A DNA stretch of 64,000 nt from Acetobacteraceae bacterium (GCA_027487675.1 JAIYDD010000042.1:1-64000); one strand, 5' to 3'. Counted from the stretch's first letter, positions 34,006 to 44,058 are shown. Made by a program: numbers and translations. Notes: generated by a model from the letters alone, not told the origin.

Positions 34006-35474
34006 GCGATGCCGCGACCGCTTCCCCGCCCGCCCAGGCCGCGGCGCGCACCATCCTGGTGGCCGATGACGACCGCGCCATCCGCACCGTGCTGAGCCAG
34101 GCGCTCGGCCGGTCCGGCTACCATGTCCGCGCCACTTCCTCCGCCGCGACGCTCTGGCGCTGGGTCGAGGACGGGGAGGGGGACCTGGTCATCACCGATG
34201 TCGTGATGCCGGACGAGAACGGGCTCGACCTGGTGCCGCGCATCCGCCGCGTGCGGCCGGACCTGCGCGTGGTGGTGATGTCCGCGCAATCCACCTTCTC
34301 GACCGCGCTGAAGGCGACGCAGCGTGGCGCCTTCGACTACCTGCCCAAGCCCTTCGACCTGAAGGAATTGCTGGCCGTGGTCGGCCGTGCGCTGGCGGCG
34401 CCCGCTTCCGCCGACGCGCCCCCCGGCGAGGAGCAGGAGGAGCGGCTGCCGCTGGTCGGCCGCTCGGCCGCGATGCAGGAAATCTACCGCACCGTCGCGC
34501 GGCTCACGACCACGGACCTGACGGTGATGATCACCGGCGAGAGCGGCACCGGCAAGGAATTGGTGGCGCGCGCGCTGCACGACTACGGCCGCCGTCGCGG
34601 CGGGCCTTTCGTGGCGATCAACATGGCCGCCATCCCGCGGGAGCTGATCGAATCGGAGCTGTTCGGCCATGAGCGCGGCGCCTTCACCGGCGCGCTCAAC
34701 CGCGGCGTCGGGCGCTTCGAGCAGGCGGCGGGGGGGACCCTGTTCCTCGACGAGATCGGCGACATGCCGCCCGAGGCGCAGACCCGCCTGCTGCGCGTCC
34801 TCCAGGAAGGCGAGTTCACCACCGTCGGCGGCCGGCAGCCGATCAAGGCCAATGTCCGCATCGTCGCCGCCACCCACCGCGACCTGCGCCAGGCGATCCG
34901 CGGCGGCATGTTCCGCGAGGACCTGTTCTATCGCCTGAACGTGGTGCCCATCCGCCTGCCGCCGCTGCGCGAACGGCAGGAGGACATCCCCCTGCTGGCG
35001 CGCCACTTCCTGGAACGCGCCCGCGCCTCCGGCCTGCCGGCGAAGCGGCTGGAGCAATCCGCCATCGACCGGCTGAAGACGCATCCCTGGCCCGGCAATG
35101 CGCGGGAGCTGGAGAACCTGATGCGGCGGCTGGCGGCGCTCTATCCGCAGGAGGTGATCGGCGCCGACGTCATCACCACCGAACTCGCCGAGGCCGCCCC
35201 GGTGACCGAGGAAGGCCCCCGCGCGCCGGAGACCCTGGAACAGGCGGTGGAGCGCCACCTCGGCGGCTTCATGGCCGCGCACAAGGACGGCATGCCGATC
35301 CGCGACCTCTACGACCGCGTGCTGGCGGAGGTCGAGCGGCCCTTGCTGAAACTCGCGCTCTCCGCCACCCGCGGCAACCAGATCAAGGCCGCCGCCATGC
35401 TCGGGCTCAACCGCAACACGCTGCGCAAGAAGCTGCGCGAGCTGGACCTGCCGGTGGTTCGCGGCCTGCCCTGA
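34002..35474 (+). CDS. ntrC: Nitrogen regulation response regulator NtrC (sigma-54 activator)
   Basis: This 490-residue enhancer-binding protein begins with a receiver domain (~17-130; [20 protein letters not shown], Lys in YLPKPFD). The AAA+ domain (~150-385) has Walker A GESGTGKE near residue 180 and an intact GAFTGA sigma-54-contact loop near 225. Walker B is [11 protein letters not shown] Fis-type helix-turn-helix at the C-terminus ([20 protein letters not shown]) binds enhancers. It is fully equipped to activate sigma-54 promoters such as the two found 3.7 kb upstream. Confidence 0.96.
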   Translation: MSDAATASPPAQAAARTILVADDDRAIRTVLSQALGRSGYHVRATSSAATLWRWVEDGEGDLVITDVVMPDENGLDLVPRIRRVRPDLRVVVMSAQSTFSTALKATQRGAFDYLPKPFDLKELLAVVGRALAAPASADAPPGEEQEERLPLVGRSAAMQEIYRTVARLTTTDLTVMITGESGTGKELVARALHDYGRRRGGPFVAINMAAIPRELIESELFGHERGAFTGALNRGVGRFEQAAGGTLFLDEIGDMPPEAQTRLLRVLQEGEFTTVGGRQPIKANVRIVAATHRDLRQAIRGGMFREDLFYRLNVVPIRLPPLRERQEDIPLLARHFLERARASGLPAKRLEQSAIDRLKTHPWPGNARELENLMRRLAALYPQEVIGADVITTELAEAAPVTEEGPRAPETLEQAVERHLGGFMAAHKDGMPIRDLYDRVLAEVERPLLKLALSATRGNQIKAAAMLGLNRNTLRKKLRELDLPVVRGLP

Positions 35475-35697
35475 GGCGGCCGGCCGCCTCCCTCTCCCCC
35501 GACAGGGGGGAGGGGGTTGTGGTGAGGGGGCCGCGCCCAAGCCGCGTCCGCCGTCCCGCCCCCGCTCCCGACCCTGCGCCACGACGCCGTTCCCCGGCTC
35601 ACGCGGGCGGGCATCGCATCCGCCCCCGCGCCCCAGGGGCATCCGCCGCAGCCGGGCTGTGCTATCCCTCCCGCACCGCCCCTGACCACGGAGCCGG
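35475..35697. other. ntrC-ntrY intergenic region with GC-rich inverted repeat
   Basis: The 223-bp gap contains an imperfect C-run/G-run hairpin shortly after the ntrC stop (about 35488-35520, loop GACA) and no coding signal. It separates the dusB-ntrB-ntrC and ntrY-ntrX transcription units and probably holds the ntrY promoter; GGAG lies just before ATG 35698. Confidence 0.45.
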
Positions 35698-37956
35698 ATG
35701 AGCACCTCCTACCCCCGCCGCGGCCGGATCGCCGACCTGCTGCTCGGCCGCGCCACCACGCTCGGGCTCGCGGTCACGGCGCTGCTGCTCGGGCTCGCCA
35801 CCTTCGTCATGCTCGCCGGCGGCTCGCCGCTCGGCCCCTCCCGGCCCGGGGAGATCGTGGCGGTTGTGCTGGCCAATGCCGCGGTGCTGGTCCTGCTCGG
35901 CGCCTCGCTCGCCGCGCGCCTCGTCCGCGTCTGGGCGGAACGGCGGCGCGGCAGCGCGGGGTCGCGCCTGCACGTCAAGCTGGTGCTGCTGTTCGGCGTG
36001 GTCGCCGTGGTGCCCGCGCTGATCGTCGCGGCCTTCGCGGCGGTGTTCTTCAACCTCGGCATCCAGGCCTGGTTCAGCGACCGGGTGCGCAACACGCTGG
36101 AAGCCTCGCTCGTCGCCTCCCGCGCCTGGCTCGACCAGCATCGCGACGAGATCCGCGTCGACGCCCTGGCGATGGCGACCGACCTGAACCGCGCCGCCCA
36201 GGTCTTCCTGCCCGACAACCCGCAGGCCTTCGAACGCCTGCTCGGCACCCATGCCTCGGTCCGCGGGCTGACGGAGGCGCTGGTCTTCGAGCCCACGCTC
36301 GGCCGCGTGGTCGCCCATGCCGGCTTCTTCGCCGGCGGGGTGGTGGAGGCGCCGCCCGCCTGGGCGATGGACCAGGTCCGCATCGGCGAGGTGGTGGTGA
36401 TCCCGGGCGAGAGCGATGCGCGGGTCCGCGCGCTGGCCATGGTGGATGCGCCGTCCGGCACGCTGCTGCTGCTGGTCGGGCGCCCGCTGGATGCCGGGAT
36501 CCTGGAACACCTCCGCCGCACCGAACTCGCCTTCCAGGACTACGACCGGCTGGACCGCAACCGCGACAGCCTGCAGGTCACCTTCGCCCTGGTCTTCGCC
36601 TGCGCGGCGCTGCTGGTGCTGCTGGCCGCCGTGCTGGTGGGCCTCGTCTTCGCGAACCAGCTGGCCCGCCCGATCAGCCGGCTGATCGCCGCCGCCGAGC
36701 GGGTGCGCGCCGGCGACCTCTCGACCCGCGTCGAGGAAGGCAAGGCCGAGGACGAGCTGGCGACCCTGACGCGGGCCTTCAACCGCATGACCAACCAGCT
36801 CTCGGCCCAGCGCGGCGAGCTGATGGAGGCCTATCGCCAGATCGACGAGCGCCGCCGCTTCACCGAGGTGGTGCTGGCCGGCGTCTCGGCCGGCGTCGTG
36901 GGTCTCGACGAGCAGGGGCGCATCAACCTGCCGAACCGCAGCGCGAGCGAGCTGGTGGGCCTCGACCTCGATGCCGCGATCGGCCTGCCGCTGGCCCGCG
37001 TGGTGCCGGAATTCGCCCCCCTGGTGGCCGAGGCCGCGGCGGCCCCGGAACGCCCGCGCATGGCCGAGATCCCGATCGGCCCGCCCTACCGCCGGCGCAC
37101 GCTGATCGCGCGCATCGGCGCCGAATTGCAGCAGGGCCGCATCGCCGGCTACGTGCTGACCTTCGACGACATCACCGAATTGCAGTCGGCGCAGCGCAAG
37201 GCCGCCTGGGCGGACGTGGCGCGCCGGATGTCGCACGAGATCAAGAACCCGCTGACGCCGATCCAGCTCTCGGCCGAGCGGCTGAAGCGCAAATACCTGA
37301 AGGAGATCGGCTCCGACCCCGAGACCTTCCGCAGCCTGACCGACACCATCGTCCGCCAGGTCGGCGACATCGGCCGGATGGTGGACGAGTTCTCGGCCTT
37401 CGCCCGCATGCCCACACCGGTCATCCGCCCCGAGAACCTGGGCCAGCTGGTGCGGGAGGCGCTGGTGCTGCAACAGGCCGCGCACCCCGAGATCGCCTAT
37501 GCGACCGCGATCCCCGACCCCGCGCCGCTGGTCGCCGCCGACCGAAGGCTGATCGGGCAGGCGCTGACCAATCTGTTGCAGAACGCGGCGGATGCCATCG
37601 CCGCCGTGCCGCGCGGGGAAGACGGGGAGCCCACCCGCCCCGGCGCCATCGCGCTGCGGGTGGAGGCGGCGGAGGATGGCTGGGCCGTGCTGGTGGAAGA
37701 CAACGGCACCGGCCTGCCGGAGGGGGAGGAGAGGGCCCGCCTGACCGAGCCCTATGTCACCCACAAGGCGAAGGGCACCGGGCTTGGCCTTGCCATCGTG
37801 AAGAAGATCATGGAGGACCATGGCGGCCGCCTGGCGCTGGAGGACCGCGCCGGCGGCCCGGGCGCGCGCGCGGTGCTGGTCCTGCCGGCGGCGGAAGCGG
37901 CGCCGCGGCGCGAGGAAGCGGGGATGGGCGTGGGACGGGCCGAAGATGGCGCATGA
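35698..37956 (+). CDS. ntrY: Membrane sensor histidine kinase NtrY
   Basis: This 752-residue kinase has several N-terminal membrane segments (LGLAVTALLLGLATFVML; AVVLANAAVLVLLGASLAARL; LVLLFGVVAVVPALIVAAFAAVFF) and a periplasmic sensor part. A further membrane helix (~298-320) precedes a HAMP domain (ARPISRLIAAAERVRAGDLS) and a PAS domain (~385-490). The HisKA domain reads RRMSHEIKNPLTPIQLSAERL and the ATPase region includes VEDNGTGLPEG and KGTGLGLAIVKKI. It partners the adjacent NtrX; the NtrY/NtrX pair links nitrogen and redox/envelope signals in alphaproteobacteria. The 3' end overlaps ntrX by 11 bp. Confidence 0.95.
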   Translation: MSTSYPRRGRIADLLLGRATTLGLAVTALLLGLATFVMLAGGSPLGPSRPGEIVAVVLANAAVLVLLGASLAARLVRVWAERRRGSAGSRLHVKLVLLFGVVAVVPALIVAAFAAVFFNLGIQAWFSDRVRNTLEASLVASRAWLDQHRDEIRVDALAMATDLNRAAQVFLPDNPQAFERLLGTHASVRGLTEALVFEPTLGRVVAHAGFFAGGVVEAPPAWAMDQVRIGEVVVIPGESDARVRALAMVDAPSGTLLLLVGRPLDAGILEHLRRTELAFQDYDRLDRNRDSLQVTFALVFACAALLVLLAAVLVGLVFANQLARPISRLIAAAERVRAGDLSTRVEEGKAEDELATLTRAFNRMTNQLSAQRGELMEAYRQIDERRRFTEVVLAGVSAGVVGLDEQGRINLPNRSASELVGLDLDAAIGLPLARVVPEFAPLVAEAAAAPERPRMAEIPIGPPYRRRTLIARIGAELQQGRIAGYVLTFDDITELQSAQRKAAWADVARRMSHEIKNPLTPIQLSAERLKRKYLKEIGSDPETFRSLTDTIVRQVGDIGRMVDEFSAFARMPTPVIRPENLGQLVREALVLQQAAHPEIAYATAIPDPAPLVAADRRLIGQALTNLLQNAADAIAAVPRGEDGEPTRPGAIALRVEAAEDGWAVLVEDNGTGLPEGEERARLTEPYVTHKAKGTGLGLAIVKKIMEDHGGRLALEDRAGGPGARAVLVLPAAEAAPRREEAGMGVGRAEDGA

Positions 37957-39352
37957 CATCCTGATCGTGGACGACGAGCCGGACATCCGCGCCCTGATCG
38001 AGGGCATCCTGACGGATGAGGGCTACCAGACCCGGCAGGCGGCCAATTCCGACCAGGCGATCGCCGCCTTCCGCCAGCGCCGGCCTTCGCTGGTGATCCT
38101 GGACATCTGGCTGCAGGCGTCGCGGATGGATGGCCTCGGCATCCTCTCGGCCATGCATTCCGAGGAACCGCGGGTTCCCTGCATCATGATCTCGGGCCAC
38201 GGCACGATCGAGACGGCGGTGCAGGCCATCCAGATCGGCGCCTACGACTTCATCGAGAAGCCCTTCAAGTCCGACCGGCTGCTGCTGATCGTCGCCCGCG
38301 CCCTGGAAGCCGCCCGGCTGCAACGGGAGAACAGCGAACTCCGCCTGCGCGCCGGGCCGGAGACGGAGCTGGTCGGCATCTCGGCCTCCATCGGCCAGCT
38401 GCGGAGCTCGATCGACAAGGTGGCGCCCACGGGCTCGCGCGTGCTGATCCAGGGCCCGGCGGGGTCGGGCAAGGAAGTCGCGGCGCGGATGCTGCACGCG
38501 CGCTCCCGCCGCGCCGACGGGCCCTTCGTCGGGCTGAACTGCGCCACGCTGAACCCCGCCCGCTTCGAGGAGGAGCTGTTCGGCGTGGAGGCCGGCACCG
38601 ACCCGCTGGCCCAGCCGCGCCGCGCCGGCGTGCTGGAACGCGCCCATGGCGGCACGCTGCTGCTGGACGAGGTGGCGGACATGCCGCTCGAGACCCAGGG
38701 CAAGATCGTCCGCGCCCTGCAGGAACAGGGTTTCACCCGCATGGGCGGCGCGCAGCGGGTGCAGGTGGATGTGCGCGTCATCGCCACCACCTCGCGCGAC
38801 CTTCAGGCCGAGATCGGCAAGGGCAATTTCCGCGAGGACCTCTACTACCGCCTTGCCGTGGTGCCGCTGAAGATCCCGCCCTTGCGCGATCGGCGGGAGG
38901 ACATCCCGGCTCTCGCGAAACACTTCATGGCGCGCTCGGTCGAGACCTCCGGCATGGCGCGGCGCGAGCTGTCCGAGGATTCGCTGGCCGCCATGCAGGC
39001 CTATGAATGGCCGGGCAATGTGCGGGAGCTGCGCAACCTGGTGGACTGGCTGCTGATCATGGCGCCCGGGGATGCGAACGACCCGATCCGGCCCGACATG
39101 CTGCCCCCCCAGGTCGGCGCGGCGGCGCCGGCGGTGCTGAAGCTCGACCGTTCCTCCGAGATCATGACCCTGCCGCTGCGCGAGGCGCGGGAGCTGTTCG
39201 AGCGGCAATACCTGGAAGCCCAGCTGCTGCGCTTCGGCGGCAACATCAGCCGCACCGCCGCCTTCGTCGGCATGGAACGCAGCGCGCTGCACCGCAAGCT
39301 GAAATTCCTGGGCGTGAACGCCGAGGACCGGCAGCCGGCGGGCAATGCCTGA
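37946..39352 (+). CDS. ntrX: NtrX response regulator lacking GAFTGA
   Basis: This 468-residue regulator has a receiver domain (1-~120; VDDEPDIRAL, VILDIWL, Lys in FIEKPFK), an AAA+ domain with Walker A GPAGSGKE near 172, Walker B LLLDEVADMP, and a C-terminal Fis-type helix-turn-helix (NISRTAAFVGMERSALHRKL). The segment that should hold GAFTGA reads ELFGVEAGTDPLAQP, so productive contact with sigma-54 is unlikely. This fits NtrX of several alphaproteobacteria, which act with other sigma factors. The start overlaps ntrY and the end overlaps the AraC-type gene by 8 bp. Confidence 0.95.
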   Translation: MAHDILIVDDEPDIRALIEGILTDEGYQTRQAANSDQAIAAFRQRRPSLVILDIWLQASRMDGLGILSAMHSEEPRVPCIMISGHGTIETAVQAIQIGAYDFIEKPFKSDRLLLIVARALEAARLQRENSELRLRAGPETELVGISASIGQLRSSIDKVAPTGSRVLIQGPAGSGKEVAARMLHARSRRADGPFVGLNCATLNPARFEEELFGVEAGTDPLAQPRRAGVLERAHGGTLLLDEVADMPLETQGKIVRALQEQGFTRMGGAQRVQVDVRVIATTSRDLQAEIGKGNFREDLYYRLAVVPLKIPPLRDRREDIPALAKHFMARSVETSGMARRELSEDSLAAMQAYEWPGNVRELRNLVDWLLIMAPGDANDPIRPDMLPPQVGAAAPAVLKLDRSSEIMTLPLREARELFERQYLEAQLLRFGGNISRTAAFVGMERSALHRKLKFLGVNAEDRQPAGNA

Positions 39353-40208
39353 AGCCGCGCCGCGCCGCCATGCGGTGGCGCTGCACCGGCCGGCGCTGGC
39401 GGGCGTCTCGGCGCTGACGCTGCTGTCGGACCATGTCTTCCCCCGCCACGCGCATGACCAGCTCGGCATCGGGGTGGTGACGCAGGGGGCGCAGCGGTCC
39501 TGGAGCGGGATCGGCCAGGTCGAGGCCGAGGCCGGCGACGTCATCATGTGCAACCCGGGCGAGATGCATGACGGCGCGCCGCTGGGCGGGGCGCCGCGCG
39601 GCTGGCGGATGCTCTACCTCGATCCCTGGGTGGTGGAGCGCGAGCTGGCGGAGGAAGGGATCCGCCTGCCGGAGCTGGTGCGGCCGGCGGCGCGCGACCC
39701 GGTGCTGGCGGGGCTGGTGCTGCGGCTCTTCGCGGCGCTGGTGCAGCCGGTGCCGGACGCGCTGGCGGTGGAGGTGGCGCTGCTGCGCACCCTGCGCCAT
39801 GCGGCGGCCCGCCACGCCGCGACGCCCCCGCGGCGCACCGGCACCAGCGCAGCCGTGGCCGCGGCGCGCCTGGCGCTGGACGCCGCGCCGGAACGGCCGG
39901 TGCGGCTGGCGGAGCTGGCGGCGCTGGCCGGGGTCAGCCGCTTCCAGCTGCTGCGCGGCTTCGCGCGGGAGTTGGGGGTGACGCCGCATGCCTATCTGGT
40001 GCAGCGCCGCGTGCGCCTGGCGCAGCGCCTGCTGGCGGCGGGCGAGACCCCGGCGGGGGCCGCGGCGCGCGCGGGCTTCGCGGACCAGAGCCACCTGACG
40101 CGGGCGTTCCGGCGGCAGCTCGGCGTGACGCCGGGGCGGTTCCGGGCGGCGGTGGGGGAGGTCCGCGGGAGGGCTCCGCACTCCCGCACCCACCCGCCAG
40201 GAAACTGA
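39345..40208 (+). CDS. AraC-family transcriptional regulator
   Basis: This 287-residue regulator has an N-terminal cupin sensor domain (~8-110; FPRHAHDQLGIGVVTQGAQRSW, GDVIMCNPGEMHDG) and a C-terminal double helix-turn-helix domain (~175-275). The latter includes VRLAELAALAGVSRFQLLRGF, PHAYLVQRRVRLAQRLL and GFADQSHLTRAFRRQLGVTPGRF. AraC proteins with this cupin often control an adjacent exporter, but none is present; the effector is unknown. Overlap of its start with ntrX suggests co-transcription. The stop codon is embedded in a perfect 21-nt hairpin. Confidence 0.88.
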   Translation: MPEAAPRRHAVALHRPALAGVSALTLLSDHVFPRHAHDQLGIGVVTQGAQRSWSGIGQVEAEAGDVIMCNPGEMHDGAPLGGAPRGWRMLYLDPWVVERELAEEGIRLPELVRPAARDPVLAGLVLRLFAALVQPVPDALAVEVALLRTLRHAAARHAATPPRRTGTSAAVAAARLALDAAPERPVRLAELAALAGVSRFQLLRGFARELGVTPHAYLVQRRVRLAQRLLAAGETPAGAAARAGFADQSHLTRAFRRQLGVTPGRFRAAVGEVRGRAPHSRTHPPGN

Positions 40209-40257
40209 GTTTCCTGGACCTTCCGTCGATTCCAGGGCGCGCTGGAGGTCGGAAGGT
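40197..40257 (+). terminator. Compound hairpin at the end of the ntrYX-araC unit
   Basis: CCAGGAAACT/AGTTTCCTGG (40197-40206 with 40208-40217) is a perfect 10-bp inverted repeat containing the AraC stop codon. A second stem, ACCTTCCG/CGGAAGGT (40218-40225 with 40250-40257), encloses an inner TCCAG/CTGGA stem (40231-40235 with 40242-40246). There is no T tract, but the placement fits a transcription end for two convergent genes. Confidence 0.55.
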
Positions 40258-40311
40258 GCGGCAGGCCCGGTTTCCTGGGGGGGGTGACCGAGGGACAGCG
40301 CCCCGACTGCG

Positions 40312-41421
40312 TCACCCGAGCGCCGGTCCCCACACCTGCCCCGGGCGCGCCGCGAGGAAGCGGGCGGGGTCCACGCCGTGCTCCGCCAAGGCCCGCGCCA
40401 GGTCCGCCGCCGGCTGCTCCGCGCCCTCATTGGTCAGCCGGAACGTGCCCCAATGGTAGCCGAGCGCCTGGCGCGCCCCGAGCAGCGCGAAGCCTCGCAC
40501 CGCGTCGTCCGGGTTCATGTGCTGGTCGCGCATGAACCAGCGCGGCTCATAGGCGCCGACCGGCAGCAGGGCCAGGCCGAGCGCCCCGTGCCGTTGCGCC
40601 ACCCGCCGGAAGGGATCGCCGTTGTCGAAGCCGGTGTCGCCGGCGAAGAACACGCCCTCGCCCAGGCCGCGCAGCACGAAGCCGCACCAAAGCGCGCGGT
40701 TGCGGTCGAACATGCCCCGCGCGGACCAGTGGTGCACCTGTTCCAGCACCGCCTCGACGCCCGGGCCGAGCGGCACGGTGGCGCCCCAATCGGCGGTGGT
40801 GACCTCGATGGCGGGGTCGGCGGCGCGGATCGTCGCGTCCTGGCCGAGGGGGGCGACGATCCGCGGCCGGTCGCGCGCCCACAGCCGCGCCAGCGTCGCC
40901 GTGTCCAGGTGGTCGTAATGGCCGTGGGAGACGAGCACGGCATCGATCCGCGGCAGGTCGTCGAAGGCGATGCCCGGCGGGTTCGCGCGCCGCGGGCCGA
41001 GGAAGGTGAAGGGGCTGGCGCGGTCCGACCATAGCGGGTCGGTCAGGATGTTCAGCCCGGCGCCCTGGATCAGGAAGGTGGCGTGGCCGACGAAGCCGAC
41101 GCGCAGGCCCGCGCCGTCCACGCGCGGCGGCGGGCGGTCGGGGGGGAAGGGGCTGGGGAAGGCGTCCGGCCAGGGCTCGCGGGGTTCGGTCAGCTGCCAG
41201 CGCAGGAAATCCGCCGGGCCGCGCGGGGCGGTGCCGCCCGGGTTCAGGAAGCGCGTGCCGTCGAAATGGTCCGAGACCGGCACGCCCGCCGGCGCCGCCG
41301 CCTGGTCGCCGACGCAGCCCGAGAGCCAGGCCGCCAGCCCGGCCAGCGGCGCGGCGCCGGCCAGCGCGGCCAGGCGGCGACGGGTGAGGCGGCTGCGCGG
41401 GGCGGCGGCGGGCGTCGTCAT
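40312..41421 (-). CDS. Metallo-beta-lactamase-fold hydrolase (NAPE-PLD/UlaG-like)
   Basis: This 369-residue protein has a basic/twin-arginine N-terminus (RSRLTRRRLAALAG) and a lipobox (WLSGC), suggesting an exported lipoprotein. The hydrolase domain shows GHATFLIQ, NILTDPLWSDR, the metal motif SHGHYDHLD, FFAGDTGFDNGD and C-terminal YHWGTF. Together these match the N-acyl-phosphatidylethanolamine phospholipase D-like group of the fold. A lipid phosphodiester substrate is possible but unproven. It is convergent with the AraC gene. Confidence 0.85.
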   Translation of the reverse strand: MTTPAAAPRSRLTRRRLAALAGAAPLAGLAAWLSGCVGDQAAAPAGVPVSDHFDGTRFLNPGGTAPRGPADFLRWQLTEPREPWPDAFPSPFPPDRPPPRVDGAGLRVGFVGHATFLIQGAGLNILTDPLWSDRASPFTFLGPRRANPPGIAFDDLPRIDAVLVSHGHYDHLDTATLARLWARDRPRIVAPLGQDATIRAADPAIEVTTADWGATVPLGPGVEAVLEQVHHWSARGMFDRNRALWCGFVLRGLGEGVFFAGDTGFDNGDPFRRVAQRHGALGLALLPVGAYEPRWFMRDQHMNPDDAVRGFALLGARQALGYHWGTFRLTNEGAEQPAADLARALAEHGVDPARFLAARPGQVWGPALG

Positions 41422-41587
41422 CCTGTGGGCGGGTCCCAGCGCGCCGGCGGGGCTGCGGCGCCATGCCGGCAGATGGGGATCGGGGCGCGGCAGTCACGCG
41501 CCCGGCCTGCGCCGGCTTGCTGCAATCGCGTTCAAGACGCGCGCCGCGGGGCTGCGGCACCGTCCTGCCGCAATGCCGGAGGCCCGC

Positions 41588-42382
41588 ATGACCGCACGCT
41601 ACGTCCATGGCTACGACGCCGCCGAGGCCGCCCGCCTGCACGACCAGGCCGGGACGCTGGAGGCGCTGCTGCATGGCGACACGCTGTATCCGCCGGGCGC
41701 GGAGGTGCTGGAAGCCGGCTGCGGCGTCGGCGCGCAGACCGCGGCGCTGCTTCGCCGCAGCCCCGGCGCGCGGATCACGGCGGTGGATGTCTCGGCGGAG
41801 TCGGTGGCGGTCGCGCGGGCCAGGCTGGGGCAGGGGGTGCGCTTCCTGCAGGCGGACCTGCACGACCTGCCCTTCGCGGCGGGCCGCTTCGACCATGTGT
41901 TCCTCTGCTTCGTGCTGGAACACCTGCCGGACCCGGTGGCCGCGCTGGCGGCGCTGCGGCGCGTGCTGCGGCCGGGGGGCACCATCACCGTGATCGAGGG
42001 CGACCACGGGTCGGTGCTGTTCCACCCGGAGGACGCGGCCGCGCGCGCCGCCATCGCCTGCCAGGTGGCCTTGCAGCGCGCGGCGGGGGGCGACCCGATG
42101 ATCGGGCGGCGGCTGCGGCCGCTGCTGGCCTCGGCCGGCTTCGCGGCGCCGCTTGTCTCGGCACGGCTGGTGCAGGCGGATGCGGACCGGCCGGGGCTGG
42201 CGGAAGGCTTCACCCGGCGGACCTTCGCCGCGATGGTCGCCGGGGTGCGCGCCCCGGCGCTGGCGGGGGGGCTGACGACCGCGGCGGCCTTCGATGCCGG
42301 GATCGCGGCGCTGGAGCGCACGGCGGGGCCGGAGGGGATGTTCTGCTACACCTTCTTCAAGGCCGTGGCGGAAGCGCCCTGA
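41588..42382 (+). CDS. Class I SAM-dependent methyltransferase
   Basis: This 264-residue methyltransferase has motif I VLEAGCGVGAQTAAL, motif II ITAVDVSAES, FLQADLHDLPFAAGRFDHV, and LRPGGTITVIEGDHGS after the HLPDPVAAL helix. It resembles UbiE/COQ5 and small-molecule methyltransferases; the substrate is unknown. ATG 41588 was chosen because GGAGG lies 5 nt upstream. An in-frame ATG at 41573 lacks such a site. Confidence 0.85.
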   Translation: MTARYVHGYDAAEAARLHDQAGTLEALLHGDTLYPPGAEVLEAGCGVGAQTAALLRRSPGARITAVDVSAESVAVARARLGQGVRFLQADLHDLPFAAGRFDHVFLCFVLEHLPDPVAALAALRRVLRPGGTITVIEGDHGSVLFHPEDAAARAAIACQVALQRAAGGDPMIGRRLRPLLASAGFAAPLVSARLVQADADRPGLAEGFTRRTFAAMVAGVRAPALAGGLTTAAAFDAGIAALERTAGPEGMFCYTFFKAVAEAP

Positions 42383-42520
42383 GCGCACGCCCCGGCCCTT
42401 GCCCGCGCGCCGCCGGCGGCCGAACATCGGGCGGCCGCGCCGGCCCCCCGGCCCGGCCTGCCGCGCGGCCTGCCGGGACAGCGCGGGCGAGGTTCCAGGG
42501 ACCGGGTCGCGGGACGCCAG

Positions 42521-43393
42521 ATGTCGAAAATCGCCTATGTGAACGGCCGCTACGTCCGCCAGAGCGACGCTGCGGTGAACATTGAGGACCGCGGCTACCA
42601 GTTCGGCGACGGCATCTACGAGGTCGTGCACCTCTATGCCGGCCGCTACGTGGACGAGGCGCTGCACCTGGCGCGGCTCGAACGGTCCCTGGGCGAGATC
42701 CGGCTGCCCATGCCGATGTCCCGCGCCGCGCTCAGCCTGGTGCTGCGGGAAGTGGCGCGCCGCAACCGCGTGACGGAGGGGCTGCTCTACATGCAGGTCA
42801 CGCGCGGCGTGGCGCGGCGCGACCATCCGTTTCCGGCCAAGCCGGTGCCGCCGGCGCTGGTGGTGACGGTCAAGCGCATCCCGCCCTACCCGACCGACAT
42901 CGAGAAGTGGCAATCGGCCTGCATCACCCTTCCCGACCTGCGCTGGGCGCGGCGCGACATCAAGAGCACGAACCTGCTGCCCAACGTCCTCGCCCGCCAG
43001 GCGGCGCGCGAGCAGGGCGCGATCGAGGCGATCCTCTACGACGAGGCGACGGGGATGGTGACGGAAGGGGCGGCCACCACCTTCTGGATCGTCGATGCGC
43101 AGGGCGCCATCCGCACGCGCTTCCAGGACCAGGTGATCCTGCCCGGCTGCACCCGGGCGGCGCTGATGGCGGAACTCAAGGCCGCCGGCATCCCGTGGGA
43201 CGAGCGGCCCTTCAGCCTGGAGGACCTGCGCGCGGCGCGGGAGGCCTTCATCACCTCCGCCACCTCCTTCGTCCGGCCGATCACGAAGGTGGACGGCGCG
43301 CCGGTGGGCGACGGCAAGGTGGGGCCGGTGGTGCGGCGGCTGTTCGAGCTGTTCGCCCGCCACGTGAAGGGCGATTTGCGCAACGCCGCATGA
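42521..43393 (+). CDS. dat: Class IV aminotransferase, D-amino-acid aminotransferase type
   Basis: This 290-residue PLP enzyme is most like D-alanine/D-amino-acid transaminase. YVNGRYV, VNIEDRGYQFGDGIYEVV, the PLP Lys in RRDIKSTNLLPNVLARQ, and TEGAATTFWIV are characteristic of fold-type IV. It would interconvert D-amino acids and 2-oxo acids, feeding cell-wall D-Ala/D-Glu pools. Substrate stereochemistry cannot be read with certainty. Its stop overlaps the start of the HAD phosphatase gene (ATGA). Confidence 0.88.
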   Translation: MSKIAYVNGRYVRQSDAAVNIEDRGYQFGDGIYEVVHLYAGRYVDEALHLARLERSLGEIRLPMPMSRAALSLVLREVARRNRVTEGLLYMQVTRGVARRDHPFPAKPVPPALVVTVKRIPPYPTDIEKWQSACITLPDLRWARRDIKSTNLLPNVLARQAAREQGAIEAILYDEATGMVTEGAATTFWIVDAQGAIRTRFQDQVILPGCTRAALMAELKAAGIPWDERPFSLEDLRAAREAFITSATSFVRPITKVDGAPVGDGKVGPVVRRLFELFARHVKGDLRNAA

Positions 43394-44058
43394 ACCGCCC
43401 GGCCTGCATCCTCTGGGACTGGGACAACACGCTGGTCGATGGCTGGGCGGCGATCGAGCACGGGCTGAACGTCACCTTCCGAGACTTCGGCATGCCCGAA
43501 TGGGATCGCGCAACCGTGCTCGCCCGCGTGCGCGGATCCTTGCGCGACACCTTCCCCGGCATGTTCGGCGCGCAGTGGGAGCGCGCGCGGGACGTGTTCT
43601 ACGCCGCCGTCCGGTCCTGCCACCTCGACGTGCTGAACCCGATGCCGGGCGCGGAAGCGGCCATCGCGGCGGCCGGCGCGATCGGGAAGCAGGCCGTGGT
43701 CAGCAACAAGCAGGGTCCGCTGCTGCGGGCGGAAGCCGCGCATCTCGGCTGGGACAGGCACTTTGCCGCCCTCGTCGGTGCCGGGGACGCCGCGGCCGAC
43801 AAGCCCGCGGCCGCGCCGATCCTGCTGGCGCTTGCGGCCTGCGGCGTGCAGCCGGGCGCGCATGTCTGGTATGTCGGCGACACCGCGCTCGACATGCAGG
43901 CGGCGCGGGCGGCGGGTTGCCTGGCGGTGCTCGTCGGCGGGGCAGGGCATGATGGCGGGATCGCCAATGCGCGGCCCGATCTTGCCTTCGACGACGCCGC
44001 GGCGCTTGCCGATGCGCTCGCCTCCCTTGCCAGAGCGGCCATGCCTGGAGGAAGGTGA
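43390..44058 (+). CDS. HAD-superfamily hydrolase (phosphoglycolate phosphatase-like)
   Basis: This 222-residue HAD phosphatase has motif [12 protein letters not shown] (nucleophile Asp), motif II VVSNKQG, motif III Lys in AADKPAAAP, and motif [22 protein letters not shown] helical cap lies between motifs I and II. It resembles Gph-like enzymes; the substrate is unknown. It is coupled to the aminotransferase gene upstream and lies 88 nt before hfq. Confidence 0.87.
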   Translation: MNRPACILWDWDNTLVDGWAAIEHGLNVTFRDFGMPEWDRATVLARVRGSLRDTFPGMFGAQWERARDVFYAAVRSCHLDVLNPMPGAEAAIAAAGAIGKQAVVSNKQGPLLRAEAAHLGWDRHFAALVGAGDAAADKPAAAPILLALAACGVQPGAHVWYVGDTALDMQAARAAGCLAVLVGGAGHDGGIANARPDLAFDDAAALADALASLARAAMPGGR

